Shown here: positions 24,828 through 33,572 of the stretch, piece after piece | Numbering within the stretch: position 1 is the stretch's first letter | Layout of the letters: each line of letters starts with the position of its first letter | From: UBA4717 sp045536775 | GTDB taxonomy: Bacteria > Bacillota > Clostridia > Oscillospirales > CAG-272 | NCBI GenBank assembly: GCA_045536775.1 | Contig: JAZSOD010000093.1 | Location: 1 to 60,904, forward strand | DNA: 60,904 bases | Direction of reading: 5' to 3' | Program-made: the position numbers and the translations under genes | The notes under the pieces: generated by a model | What the model saw: only the letters and a program-made list of their open reading frames with translations | Databases searched by the model: none | What the model was told of the DNA's origin: nothing

Positions 24828-25643
24828 ATGAAAAAGTTTTTAGCTATCACACTTGCGCTTCTTATGGCTGTAAGCGCACTTTTCTGCCTTGCAAGCTGCG
24901 GCGAGAAGGCTGACGATACACTCGTATGCGGTGTAACTATTTTTGAAAACATGAACGAAAAAGACGAAAACGGCAATTGGACAGGATTTGAGTCCGATTT
25001 CGCAGTTGAAGTTGGTAAGATCATCGGTAAGAAGGTTGAATTCCAGGAGATCGACTGGGGTCAGAAGTACATGGAGCTCAAGGCAGGCACCATCGACTGC
25101 ATCTGGAACGGATTTACCGCTAACTCCACAGATAAGATAGACGGCGTTGAAACAAAGCGTTCCGACCTCGTTGACTTTACATACGGCTATATGCTCAACC
25201 AGCAGTGCGTTGTTATCAAGGCTGATAACAAGGACGCTATCAAGTCCGAGGCAGACCTTGCAGGCAAGAAGGCAGGCGTTGAAAACGGAAGCGCAGGCGA
25301 AAGCTACGCTGCAGGCGTTGTAGGAGAAACGGGTAGCCTTGAAAAGTATCCTGCTCAGAACAAGGCATTCCTCGAGGTAAAGACAGGTGCCGTTGATTTC
25401 GCAGTTATGGATATCGTTCTTGCAAAGAACGTATGCGGACAGGGCGACTACGCAGACCTTATGATAGTTGAAGACATCGTTCTCGATTCCGAGATCTACG
25501 CTATCGGCTTCACAAAGGGAAGCGAGCTCACCGCACAGGTAAATGCGGCTATCAAGACTCTCTTTGATAACGGTAAGATCGACGAGCTTGCAAAGAAGTA
25601 CGGCTTTGAAAACGTAGTTCAGCTTGTTGAAACTATCGAATAA
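24828..25643 (+). CDS. Polar amino-acid ABC transporter, substrate-binding lipoprotein
   Basis: 271-residue family 3 solute-binding protein. Signal MKKFLAITLALLMAVSALFC and lipobox LASC with the lipidated cysteine at about residue 24. The mature part carries the family pattern TGFESDFAVEVGKIIGKKVEF, WNGFTANSTDK and a C-terminal ALEK-type segment (IDELAKKYGFEN). It captures an amino acid outside the membrane and hands it to the permease encoded next. Exact specificity (cystine, glutamine and so on) cannot be read. The start at 24828 has AAGGAG upstream; longer in-frame readings overlap the promoter. Confidence 0.93.
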   Translation: MKKFLAITLALLMAVSALFCLASCGEKADDTLVCGVTIFENMNEKDENGNWTGFESDFAVEVGKIIGKKVEFQEIDWGQKYMELKAGTIDCIWNGFTANSTDKIDGVETKRSDLVDFTYGYMLNQQCVVIKADNKDAIKSEADLAGKKAGVENGSAGESYAAGVVGETGSLEKYPAQNKAFLEVKTGAVDFAVMDIVLAKNVCGQGDYADLMIVEDIVLDSEIYAIGFTKGSELTAQVNAAIKTLFDNGKIDELAKKYGFENVVQLVETIE

Positions 25644-25666
25644 TTAGATAAATAAAGGAATATAAA

Positions 25667-26329
25667 ATGGCAATAACTTGGTCTTCGTTTGTAAGTGTAA
25701 CCTTACGCTTGCTCGAAGGATTTGAAACCACCTGCCTGATTTTTGCGCTAACACTCGTGTTAGCGCTTCCTTTAGGTTTAGTGATATCCTTCGGTTCAAT
25801 GTCAAAATTCAAGCCGCTTTCATACGTAACCAAGGTGTTCGTATGGATAATACGCGGTGTTCCGCTGATGCTTCAGATATTCGTGGTGTTCTACGTTCCG
25901 ATGCTTCTGTGGAAAATGTCTTTCTTTACCCGATTCAATGCGGTGATAGTGGCGTTCGTAATAAACTACGCTTGCTATTTCTCCGAAATATACAGAGGCG
26001 GCATCGAGGGCATTCCGCGCGGACAGTACGAGGCGGGAGAGGTGCTTGGTATGACCAAGTCGCAGATCTTCTTTAAGGTCGTATTGATGCAGGTTGTAAA
26101 GCGTATACTTCCTCCGATGTCAAACGAGATAATAACTCTCGTCAAGGACACGGCTTTAGCCAGAGTAATTATGGTAACCGAAATACTCAAGGTAGCAGAG
26201 GAATACGCCGCAACGAGCGCGCTTATATGGCCGACCTTCTACACGGCGGTGTTCTACCTTGCCTTTGTCGGAATACTCACTCTCCTTTTCGGCTTTATCG
26301 AAAAGAAGCTGTCTTACTATAGAGTCTGA
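25667..26329 (+). CDS. Polar amino-acid ABC transporter, permease
   Basis: 220-residue HisM/GlnP-type inner-membrane permease with about five helices. It shows the N-terminal family segment GFETTCLIFALTLVLALPLGLVISF, WIIRGVPLMLQIF and the EAA loop (YEAGEVLGMTKSQIFFKVVLMQ at about residues 122-143) that docks on the ATPase. It lies 23 bases after the lipoprotein gene and 14 before the ATPase gene, with AAGGAA before the ATG. A single permease gene implies a homodimer. Confidence 0.94.
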   Translation: MAITWSSFVSVTLRLLEGFETTCLIFALTLVLALPLGLVISFGSMSKFKPLSYVTKVFVWIIRGVPLMLQIFVVFYVPMLLWKMSFFTRFNAVIVAFVINYACYFSEIYRGGIEGIPRGQYEAGEVLGMTKSQIFFKVVLMQVVKRILPPMSNEIITLVKDTALARVIMVTEILKVAEEYAATSALIWPTFYTAVFYLAFVGILTLLFGFIEKKLSYYRV

Positions 26330-26343
26330 GAAAGGAGAACGGT

Positions 26344-27144
26344 ATGGCATTACTTGAAGTTGAAAATATAACAAAAAAATTCGGTAAGATCGAGGTCTTA
26401 AAGGGGATAGACTTTTCGCTTGAACGCGGACAGGTTCTTTCCATCATCGGCTCGTCGGGAAGCGGCAAGACAACACTTCTGCGTTGCCTTAACTTCCTTG
26501 AGACACCCGACACAGGCGTGATATCCGTTGACGGCAACAGTATATTCGATGCCGCAGAGCATAAGCAGAGATCCGCGGCTGAGATCCGTAACAGCAGACT
26601 CCGCTTCGGACTCGTGTTCCAGTCCTTTAACCTCTTTCCGCAGTATTCCGTAATGGAAAATTTGACCCTTGCACCAAAGCTTCGCGCCAAAGAAAAAGCA
26701 AAGGCTCAGAAGCTATCGCGCTCAGAGCTTAAGCAGATGTACGCGGATATCGAGGAAAACGCAAGAGAGCTTCTTAAATCTGTAGGTCTTTCTGATAAGG
26801 AGGACGCATACCCCTGTCAGCTTTCGGGCGGACAGCAGCAGAGAGTATCTATCGCGAGAGCGCTTGCAATGAAGCCGGATATACTTTGCTTTGACGAGCC
26901 TACCTCGGCGCTCGATCCCGAGCTTACGGGCGAGGTGCTCAAGGCGATAATAGGACTTCGCAACGAGGGCAGAACGATGATAGTCGTAACTCACGAAATG
27001 GAGTTTGCCCGTCAGGTGTCCGACAGAGTCATATTTATGGCAAACGGAATAATTGAGGAGGAGGGCGCACCCACCGAGGTGTTCGATAATCCGAAGAGCC
27101 CGCTTCTCAAGCAGTTCCTTTCCCACTCACAGGGTGGACTTTGA
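26344..27144 (+). CDS. Polar amino-acid ABC transporter, ATP-binding protein
   Basis: 266-residue ATPase subunit. Walker A GSSGSGKT (36-43), Q-loop in FQSFNLFPQYSVMENL, signature LSGGQQQR, Walker B ILCFDEPTSALDPE and the switch histidine in VVTHEM are all present. It is slightly longer than GlnQ (about 240) owing to a charged insert (KLRAKEKAKAQKLSRSELKQMYADIEENARE, at about 120-150). It powers import by the two preceding gene products. AAAGGAG lies before the ATG. The gene ends in a 21-bp terminator stem. Confidence 0.95.
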   Translation: MALLEVENITKKFGKIEVLKGIDFSLERGQVLSIIGSSGSGKTTLLRCLNFLETPDTGVISVDGNSIFDAAEHKQRSAAEIRNSRLRFGLVFQSFNLFPQYSVMENLTLAPKLRAKEKAKAQKLSRSELKQMYADIEENARELLKSVGLSDKEDAYPCQLSGGQQQRVSIARALAMKPDILCFDEPTSALDPELTGEVLKAIIGLRNEGRTMIVVTHEMEFARQVSDRVIFMANGIIEEEGAPTEVFDNPKSPLLKQFLSHSQGGL

Positions 27145-27150
27145 TATTTT

Positions 27151-27198
27151 TGAATACAAAAAGGACAGAGAGTTCTCTGTCCTTTTTGTATTCAAAAT
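27151..27198 (+). terminator. Intrinsic terminator after the ABC operon
   Basis: Perfect 21-bp inverted repeat (arms 27151-27171 and 27174-27194, GT loop) with an A-tract on the left and a T-tract inside the right arm. Confidence 0.92.
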
Positions 27199-27225
27199 TG
27201 CAGAAAATAGCCTTCTCCTGAGGGT

Positions 27226-27295
27226 AGCGAAGCGGCACCGAGGTAGTGAATGATATGCCGGCGGCATATCAGAGCCGAGGTGTGACCGAGTCGCA
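27226..27295 (+). repeat. Dispersed repeat D, copy 1
   Basis: 70-bp unit with the central inverted repeat GATATGCC-GGC-GGCATATC (27252-27270). It matches the inverted copy at 39351-39427 closely (I count three substitutions over 70 bases). No coding potential. Confidence 0.85.
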
Positions 27296-27344
27296 ACGAG
27301 ACAAGGGGGACCGCGACAGCGGTGGATGAGGAGTTGCATTAAGT

Positions 27345-27418
27345 TTTATGACACCTCATCCGTCAAAGTTTTGCGAAGCAATACTTTTTGACACACTTCT
27401 CCCACTGGAGAAGGCTAT
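27345..27418 (-). repeat. Dispersed repeat E, divergent copy
   Basis: Contains CTTCTCC-CACT-GGAGAAG (about 27396-27413) and the flanking CCTCATCCGTCAAAG...CTTTTTGAC stem, the arrangement of the two-hairpin E family seen at 37737-37862, 34285-34430 and 60843-60890. Lower confidence because the second hairpin is enlarged. Confidence 0.5.
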
Positions 27419-27429
27419 TACACATTATT

Positions 27430-27637
27430 TTTTGTGTAAATGAAATTCTTTGTTTTTACGGGTCGCCGGTCCGTTACAATCGGTTTGAACAAATGTCCGT
27501 TCAAACCGTACGAAAACGGCGGCAGCAAGCCACCGCCCTACGATGGAATTTCGTTTTTTCTTGTAGGGGAGGATATCATCCTCCCGTTCAAATTTCCACC
27601 AATGTTGGCGGTATGAGTCGGGGCGTCCCGACGGGCA
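27430..27637 (+). repeat. Dispersed repeat C, copy 1
   Basis: About 190 bp that recurs almost unchanged at 34440-34640. It contains the hairpins GGTTTGAAC...GTTCAAACC and GGGAGGAT-ATC-ATCCTCCC, and ends with a GC-rich GGGGCGTCCCGACGGGC tail that abuts the stop codon of yigZ. The whole gap 27145-27637 holds only the terminator and repeats. Confidence 0.85.
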
Positions 27638-28279
27638 TTATTTATAGTCAAACCGCTTTCCCTGTGATACAGGGACGAGCTTGCCTCCCGAAATCTCGCC
27701 GATCCTTCGGCAGATAGCCTCCGAAGCCTCACTTTTTACGGCAAATCCGAGCTTGACGTTCTCGACAAAATCACATCTGTCGATTATCGCTCCCACACAC
27801 TCAAGCTCATAATTTATCTTGTTGTACTCACCGTAGTCACACTCGAGCGAAAACGCCTCATATTCCTCGTAAGTAACCACGCCCGCCGCCTCAATGGCAA
27901 GTCCTGCCGCCGTCGAGTAGGCACGGACAAGTCCGCCTGCACCAAGCAGAATTCCGCCAAAATAGCGAGTAACGGCGACCACGCAATCGTTGACCCCGCT
28001 TTTCTTGATGACCTCGAGTATGGGTATTCCCGCAGTTCCCTGCGGCTCGTTATCGTCGCTGTATCTTGCAAGCACACCCGAATTCAGATAGTAGGCGTAG
28101 CAGTTGTGGCGCGCGTCCTTGTACTTTTCCTTTATTTTTGCGACAAATTCCATAGCCTCAGCGTCACTTTTGACAGGCTTCGCGTGACCTATGAACACCG
28201 ATTTCTTCTCGGTGAACTCGGCGCTCGCCTCTTGTCTGACCGTGGTGTATAGTATCTTATTGTTTTCAGCGTTTGACAT
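27638..28279 (-). CDS. yigZ: YigZ/IMPACT family protein
   Basis: 213 residues, normal length for the YigZ family (UPF0029 N-terminal domain plus DUF1949 ferredoxin-like C-terminal domain). Signatures: KKSVFIGHAKPV, ARHNCYAYYL, RYSDDNEPQGTAGIPIL and VVAVTRYFGGILLGAGGLVRAYS. Biochemical role is not established; eukaryotic IMPACT acts in translational control. The ATG at 28279 has GGGAG upstream inside the 5-base gap after hflX, so it is in one operon with hflX. Its stop codon touches a dispersed repeat. Confidence 0.93.
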   Translation of the reverse strand: MSNAENNKILYTTVRQEASAEFTEKKSVFIGHAKPVKSDAEAMEFVAKIKEKYKDARHNCYAYYLNSGVLARYSDDNEPQGTAGIPILEVIKKSGVNDCVVAVTRYFGGILLGAGGLVRAYSTAAGLAIEAAGVVTYEEYEAFSLECDYGEYNKINYELECVGAIIDRCDFVENVKLGFAVKSEASEAICRRIGEISGGKLVPVSQGKRFDYK

Positions 28280-28284
28280 AGCGC

Positions 28285-29571
28285 TTACTCCCAGTCCTCT
28301 TTCTTCTTATCAGGCTTGTTTTTTAGATATTCCGCAAACATTCCCCTCGCCTTACCGTCGGCAGTTGCCGTAACCGTCACGCTTTCGGGACCGTAATCGA
28401 CCGAATTTACCGTCATAAGTCCGTACATTTTTGACAAAATTCCCTGCTTTGCGTTGGGAATTATGAACACTTCCTCACTCTTGCCGTCAAGCACCAGCGC
28501 TTCAAGCTTGTTTACCAGCGCATCGAGTCCCGCGCCCGTTTTTGCCGACACGCAGACCGCATTGTCTCTTTCGTCGCGCGGATATGCCGCGCCCTCGGAG
28601 TCACACTTATTGTAAACGAAAAGCACGGGCTTTCCGTCAGCGCCGAGCTCGGTGAGAAGCTTTTCGCAAACGGCGGTCTTTTCGTCCTGCTCGGGATCGG
28701 AGGAGTCAATGAGAATTATGATAATATCTGCAAAAACCGCCTCGTCGAGAGTCGATTTGAATGCTTTTATAAGGTGGTGCGGGAGGCGTCTGATAAAGCC
28801 GACGGTATCGGTCAGAAGTATCTCCTCTCCGCACGGGAGAGTGAACTTGCGGGTGGTGGGATCGAGGGTCGCGAAAAGCTTGTTTTCAGCGAGTATTCCC
28901 GCGCCCGTCAGAGCGTTTAATAGCGTGGATTTTCCCGCGTTCGTATATCCGACTATTGCAATCTTCTTGATGCCCGAGCGCTCACGCGCCTTGCGCTGAG
29001 TGAGTCTGGTTTTGTCAAGCTCGCGTATCTCGTCCTCGAGCTGCTCCATTCTGCGCTTCAAGTGGCGGCGATCAACCTCAAGCTTTGATTCACCCGGTCC
29101 GCGAGTACCTATTCCGCCGCCGAGACGCGACATTTCCACACCGCGACCCGTGAGTCTCGGTGCGGTGTACTTGAGCTGAGCAAGCTCTACCTGAAGCTTA
29201 CCCTCTGCAGTCATAGCATGGAGGGCGAAAATGTCGAGAATGAGCATCGAACGGTCGATCACACGCGCACCGTCAAGCTCGTTTTCAATATTTTTTATCT
29301 GTGCGGGTGAAAGCTCATTGTCGAAAATCACCACGTCGACGTTATTGTTACGGCAAAGCTCTCCGAGCTCCTTCAGCTTTCCGCTTCCAAAGCAGGTGCG
29401 CGGATCGGGGTTCGATTTCGACTGGATCACGCGCGCAAAAACCTCACCGCCCGCCGTGTCAAGCAGACCCTCAAGCTCGTCGAGGGAGCGTTCGCACTCG
29501 CCCTCATCGTGCTCGGGAAGGTTGATGGCGGCGAGTATAGCTTTTTCAAATTTAAGTTCATTTTGTTCCAT
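28285..29571 (-). CDS. hflX: GTPase HflX
   Basis: 428-residue ribosome-associated GTPase that splits stalled or heat-damaged 70S ribosomes. The N-terminal HflX domain carries the GSGKLKELGEL and DNELSPAQIKNIE signatures and the Gly-rich linker GGGIGTRGPGESKLE. The G domain shows G1 GYTNAGKS, G3 DTVGF, G4 NKCD and G5 VSAKTGAG. A short C-terminal domain follows. Length is normal. It is upstream of yigZ with a 5-base gap. Directly before it lies a 666-bp gap filled with repeats. Confidence 0.95.
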   Translation of the reverse strand: MEQNELKFEKAILAAINLPEHDEGECERSLDELEGLLDTAGGEVFARVIQSKSNPDPRTCFGSGKLKELGELCRNNNVDVVIFDNELSPAQIKNIENELDGARVIDRSMLILDIFALHAMTAEGKLQVELAQLKYTAPRLTGRGVEMSRLGGGIGTRGPGESKLEVDRRHLKRRMEQLEDEIRELDKTRLTQRKARERSGIKKIAIVGYTNAGKSTLLNALTGAGILAENKLFATLDPTTRKFTLPCGEEILLTDTVGFIRRLPHHLIKAFKSTLDEAVFADIIIILIDSSDPEQDEKTAVCEKLLTELGADGKPVLFVYNKCDSEGAAYPRDERDNAVCVSAKTGAGLDALVNKLEALVLDGKSEEVFIIPNAKQGILSKMYGLMTVNSVDYGPESVTVTATADGKARGMFAEYLKNKPDKKKEDWE

Positions 29572-29589
29572 ATATTTTTACCTCTGGTA

Positions 29590-29990
29590 TGGGAATAAAA
29601 GCAAATTTGCGCAGACAATGGGGCATGGGTGAAAATTTCACTTGCCGCAAAGTAAAATGCGCGTTTGAAAGTTTTTTGCGTCCTTTTTTACAAAAAAGGG
29701 CAAAGGTGCGAAGCACCGTAATAATAAAAGCAAATTTAATGAAACTCAAGTTAGAGAGGAGACTATAACCTGATTATGCTTTGTGATAAAATGGGGACGG
29801 GGTGTTCATTTCTGTATGCACAGAGAACGATAAAAGATTGCCTTCGGCAACTTTCCAAAGAATCACTTAAGGGCGAGACTCGAGGTCTCCCCTTAAGAAA
29901 CCCCTCTCGCAAAAGGGGATACCCCTTTTGAAACCCCGGCGAAGCGGTTATTTTTTCGCTATGTGGGGTCTGAGGACGCAAGGCTTCGTG
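29590..29990 (+). repeat. Dispersed structured repeat F, copy 1 (with B-type hairpin upstream)
   Basis: Element also present at 47503-47885, 54860-55060 and (inverted) 55113-55310. It begins with a TTGCCGCAAA/hairpin block, GGTGCGAAGCACC, then stem 0 (TTCATTTCTGT region, 29806-29830), stem 1 (29866-29897, loop TCGAG) and stem 2 (29910-29930), then GAAACCCCGGCGAAGCGG. Stems 1 and 2 differ in sequence between copies but remain paired. No coding potential. Confidence 0.8.
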
Positions 29991-30011
29991 TTTTTGCCAA
30001 ATTTCCACAGA

Positions 30012-30228
30012 TTAGCCCTGCTTGGCGGTAGTGGGCCCCAAGCAGAAGGGCGCGGTCGGGGCGCCCCGACGGGCGATACGCGCGTGAAGTAGAGTGGAAA
30101 TTATAACCTCCACCCATACTCTTTAGTCTGATAAAATTCAGAGAGCGGGCGAGTGTAATTCCTTGCCCTATTGGAAGTTTTTGGGGCGACTTTTTTCAAA
30201 AAGGCGCAATCCAAAACCTACTTTAGCG
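30012..30228 (+). repeat. Composite dispersed repeat (A-B type), copy 2
   Basis: Starts CTTGGCGGTAGTGGGCCCC, runs through GGCGATACGCGCGTGAAG and CACCCATACTCT, and ends in the hairpin GGGGCGACTTTTTTC-AAAAAGGCGC. Same order as 11165-11393. It follows directly on F copy 1, as also happens in inverted form at 60470-60775. It ends a few bases before the stop of the U32 peptidase gene. Confidence 0.8.
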
Positions 30229-30237
30229 TAAAGCCGC

Positions 30238-32268
30238 CTATATCCTCCTGAACGGCTTATCACACTTGTAACCGTTCTTGTACGCTTCTATTATCTTGTC
30301 CACCTCGGAGGCAGACTCGTCGGTGAAAATAAAGTGCCCGCCCGCGACATTCGCACGGTCAAGGTCGGCTCTCTTATCCGCCATATAGGTCACGCGACTG
30401 TTATATACGGTGTTTCTGTGTCCGTCGTGACGGTAGACGGGGAAACGCTCACCGCGACGGTCAACAAGCTCTGCCTCCCCTTTGGCGCAGGCGTCACAGC
30501 CAACCACCTGCTTGACGGCGCATTTCTCGAGCAGCATAAGTGGAAGCCTGCCGTAAATTATCGCATTCGACGAGGCGCAGAGTCCGAGGTCCGCGAGACG
30601 TGCGAGAGTCAGCTCGGGCGACGGAATAACGTCGCAAAGTCCCCACGACAAAGCCTCGCTCACGCTGTACTCGTTTGATACGTTGAGTCTGAAGTCACCG
30701 TGGCAGGCAAAGCCAAGCTTCTGCACCAGAGCAATATGCCCGACGTTTCCAACGAGCGCGTGGACCGCGCCGTTCTTTTTCGCGTTTTCAAGTGCTTTTC
30801 TCACTCCGTCAAGCTCGCGGTCAAGCACGACGGGCGGCAATATCACGCCGTTTGCCACGCTGCCGTCAAATTTTTCTGTCGGCAGGTAAATTATATCAAA
30901 ATATTCGCGCGCCGACTCGGTTATTGCCGCGGCGTTTTCAAACCGTGCGCTCGTATACGGCACAAAGTCCGCAGGGACTGCCGCCTTCGGCGGCTCGGCG
31001 TCAAGCACGCGGCGGACGGGCAAAAGCTTTGCTTCAAGCGCAGCTATCGCCTCACGTCTGAGAGTGTTTATTCTCGAAACGGGGAGCATAAGTCCCTCGT
31101 CCATTGTAATTTTCACTTTTTCGGGGTCACAGGTAAAGTCGGTCGAGCCGAGCTTTACGAGATTTTTGAGAACAGACTCTGCGCTCATCGGCGCAGTGCG
31201 CGCCCTCTCGGGCGGCTCACCCACGGCGCTCGCCGTTATTATTCCCTCTTTTGTGTCAAGCGAAACGTCGAGTCTTGTCGTCTCCCCTTCGCGTATTTCG
31301 GCAGAAAGAGTAACCTCGCGCCGACGCGGCCTTATATCATACTCCGCCTCGGTTACACTCTTCTGCTTATCCTCCTCGGTCCTGATGCCGTTCATCGACT
31401 TGTCAAGCCTTGACGTGTAATAACCGTCGGTAAAGCCACTTCTCGAAAACAGGTCGGCAAACTCGCGAAGCTCTGCGTCGGTCGCGTTACGGCCTTCGTC
31501 AATAAGCCGACGGTAGACCGAAACCGTACCGTAAACGTAAGCGGGGGACTTCATTCTTCCCTCTATCTTGAAGGACGCCGCGCCGAGCGATAAAACGTCG
31601 GCAAAATGAGACGCGAGGCAGTTGTCCTTCAGGCTCAGCGGATACGCGCCCGAGTACGGAAGTCTGCAGGGCTGAGCACATTCGCCGCGGTTACCGCTTC
31701 TGCCTCCAACGATCGAGCTAAAAAGGCATTGTCCCGAATGAGAAACACAGAGCGCGCCGTGAACGAACGCCTCGGTCTCAATAGGCGAATTTTTACAGAT
31801 GTACTCGATGGCGTCACGGTCGAGCTCACGCGCGACGACCACCCTGTCAAAGCCAAGCTTTGCAAGGTGTTTTGCGCCCTCGAGCGAGTGTACCGACATC
31901 TGCGTGCTTCCGTGAAGCTCGATGTCGGGAAATTTCTCCTTTACGAGCGACGCGAGTCCGAAATCCGCAAGAATGAGCGCGTCTGCACCGCATTTATATA
32001 AAAACTCCACCTCGTCGAGCGCGGCGGATATCTCACGCCCGTACACAAGGGTGTTGAAGGTGATATTTGACCGCACGCCGTAATTACGGCATTTGGCAAT
32101 AGCCCGTTCTATCTTCTCACGGTCAAAATTCTCTGCGTTTATTCTCGCGTTGAACCTTGACGCGCCGAAGTAGACCGCATCGGCACCTGCGGCTATTGCC
32201 GCGTCAAGCGCCTCGGGTGAGCCTGCGGGTGCGAGCAGCTCGCTTTCAATTCTTTCTCTCGTTCTCAT
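30238..32268 (-). CDS. U32 family peptidase (RlhA/YegQ-like, two-domain)
   Basis: 676 residues. Peptidase_U32 family: ELLAPAGSPEALDAAIAAGADAVYFG opens the barrel. VHGALCVSHSGQCLFSS and GRSGNRGECAQPCRLPY carry the cysteines characteristic of the group. A DUF3656-like C-terminal half has another Cys cluster (CDACAKGE). Relatives include collagenase PrtC and the 23S rRNA C2501 hydroxylation factor RlhA; the long two-domain form here fits an RNA-hydroxylation role better than secreted protease (no signal peptide), but this is inference. ATG at 32268 aligns with family starts. The upstream extension is unlikely. Confidence 0.88.
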   Translation of the reverse strand: MRTRERIESELLAPAGSPEALDAAIAAGADAVYFGASRFNARINAENFDREKIERAIAKCRNYGVRSNITFNTLVYGREISAALDEVEFLYKCGADALILADFGLASLVKEKFPDIELHGSTQMSVHSLEGAKHLAKLGFDRVVVARELDRDAIEYICKNSPIETEAFVHGALCVSHSGQCLFSSIVGGRSGNRGECAQPCRLPYSGAYPLSLKDNCLASHFADVLSLGAASFKIEGRMKSPAYVYGTVSVYRRLIDEGRNATDAELREFADLFSRSGFTDGYYTSRLDKSMNGIRTEEDKQKSVTEAEYDIRPRRREVTLSAEIREGETTRLDVSLDTKEGIITASAVGEPPERARTAPMSAESVLKNLVKLGSTDFTCDPEKVKITMDEGLMLPVSRINTLRREAIAALEAKLLPVRRVLDAEPPKAAVPADFVPYTSARFENAAAITESAREYFDIIYLPTEKFDGSVANGVILPPVVLDRELDGVRKALENAKKNGAVHALVGNVGHIALVQKLGFACHGDFRLNVSNEYSVSEALSWGLCDVIPSPELTLARLADLGLCASSNAIIYGRLPLMLLEKCAVKQVVGCDACAKGEAELVDRRGERFPVYRHDGHRNTVYNSRVTYMADKRADLDRANVAGGHFIFTDESASEVDKIIEAYKNGYKCDKPFRRI

Positions 32269-32285
32269 TTTTTTACCGTTTACTC

Positions 32286-32314
32286 TTGAATTATTAATAT
32301 AATTTATGTATAAT
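32286..32314 (+). promoter_or_regulatory. Sigma-A promoter of dut-maf
   Basis: TTGAAT (32286-32291), 17 bases, TATAAT (32309-32314), about 80 bases before dut, in the AT-rich divergent region shared with the U32 peptidase gene. Confidence 0.7.
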
Positions 32315-32393
32315 GTTAGTGTATGCTTGAAATTATTATAAACTATCACAAACTTAAAGTCAACACCGTTTTCACGGCGCAAGGGAGATAACT

Positions 32394-32840
32394 ATGAAAA
32401 TAGACGTAAAAATAAAGAAGGTGCGCGAGAGCGCGCAAATTCCCGAATACGCAACGGGCGGCTCGGCGGCACTCGACCTCCGTCACGCAGGCGATGCGCC
32501 GATCACCGTAAAGGCAGGTTCCCGCGCTGCAATTCCCACGGGCATTGCAGTCGCCCCCGCAGATTCGTCGGTCGTATCCATAGTATGTGCAAGAAGCGGT
32601 CTTGCTACCAAGCACGGCATCGCACTTGCCAACGGTATCGGCGTTATCGACAGCGATTACAGAGGCGAGCTCCTCGTTTCGCTTATAAACAATTCCGACG
32701 TTGACTACGAGGTAGCCGTCGGAGAGCGCGTGGCTCAGCTTATGTTTATGCCCGTGTATACGGCAAATCTCATTCTCTCAGACGAGCTTGATGAAACCGA
32801 GCGCGGAAGCGGCGGCTTCGGCTCAACGGGTAAAAACTGA
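32394..32840 (+). CDS. dut: dUTP diphosphatase
   Basis: 148-residue trimeric dUTPase, hydrolysing dUTP to dUMP and PPi to keep uracil out of DNA and feed dTMP synthesis. All family motifs are present: SAALDLRHAGD (motif 1), CARSGLATKHGI (motif 2), NGIGVIDSDYRGEL (motif 3), GERVAQL (motif 4) and the Gly-rich C-terminal arm ERGSGGFGSTG (motif 5). A GGGAG site precedes the ATG. The stop lies one base before the maf start, so dut and maf form an operon for nucleotide-pool cleaning. Confidence 0.97.
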   Translation: MKIDVKIKKVRESAQIPEYATGGSAALDLRHAGDAPITVKAGSRAAIPTGIAVAPADSSVVSIVCARSGLATKHGIALANGIGVIDSDYRGELLVSLINNSDVDYEVAVGERVAQLMFMPVYTANLILSDELDETERGSGGFGSTGKN

Positions 32841-32841
32841 T

Positions 32842-33417
32842 ATGAAAAGGCTTGTGCTTGCCTCTGCTTCACCCCGCAGGCGCGAGATACTCTCGCACGT
32901 CGGTCTTGATTTTGACGTCGTTGTGACCGACGCGGATGAAAAAAACAATCTGCCCGAGGACGTGGGCGAGCTTGTGCGTGAGCTTGCAAAAAGAAAGGCC
33001 GCGGCGTGTACGGCTAATGGCATTATTATTGCCTGCGACACGGTGGTGTGTCTTGACGGCAAGGTGCTCACGAAGCCCGAGGACGCGGACGATGCCGCGA
33101 GAATGCTTCGCGCTCTGTCGGCAAACACGCATCAGGTTTATTCGGGACTTTGCGTGACCGACGGTGAGAAGGTTATTACCTCGCACACGGTCACGGAAGT
33201 GAAGATGCGAAAGCTCACGGAAGATGAGATCGCAGCGTATATCGCTACGGGCGAGCCTCTTGACAAAGCAGGCGCTTACGGAATACAGGATCTCGGCGGC
33301 ATTTTCGTCGAGAGGATAGACGGCGATTATTACAACGTCGTGGGTCTTCCGCTTGAGAGTCTGTGCAGGATTTTGAAGGATAGCTTTGATTATGACGTGT
33401 TGAAGGAAAGAGCCTGA
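32842..33417 (+). CDS. maf: Maf-like nucleoside triphosphate pyrophosphatase
   Basis: 191 residues. Hydrolyses non-canonical or modified NTPs (dTTP/UTP/CTP-type activities are known for Maf proteins). Signatures: LASASPRRREIL at residues 4-15, ACDTVV and the E/K/D active-site set in KPEDADDAARML, YSGLCV and GAYGIQDLGG. The start at 32842 directly follows the dut stop; no clear SD is visible (overlap-type coupling is likely), and a longer in-frame extension into dut is rejected. Pairs logically with dut. Confidence 0.95.
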   Translation: MKRLVLASASPRRREILSHVGLDFDVVVTDADEKNNLPEDVGELVRELAKRKAAACTANGIIIACDTVVCLDGKVLTKPEDADDAARMLRALSANTHQVYSGLCVTDGEKVITSHTVTEVKMRKLTEDEIAAYIATGEPLDKAGAYGIQDLGGIFVERIDGDYYNVVGLPLESLCRILKDSFDYDVLKERA

Positions 33418-33509
33418 CAGCATAAATTCAAAATCTCTTGTAGGTGAGGCTATTAACCTCCCGCAAGAACGAATAATTTTATCTAAACAAAAAATAATGT
33501 TGAGATAAA

Positions 33510-33572
33510 AAACATCTCAACCCATCCTTAAAGGTTTTTGGGCGACTTTTTCTCAAAAAGTCGCAAAATTCC
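33510..33572 (+). repeat. B-type hairpin repeat directly before nth
   Basis: CTCAACCCATCCTT block followed by GGGCGACTTTTTCTC-AAAAAGTCGC, the shared end of the composite repeat. It runs up to 6 bases before the nth ATG and leaves no room for a ribosome binding site. Confidence 0.75.

Noticed and set aside
33418..33572. Small gene between maf and nth
   Set aside because: Only repeat fragments and stops; no SD-supported frame.
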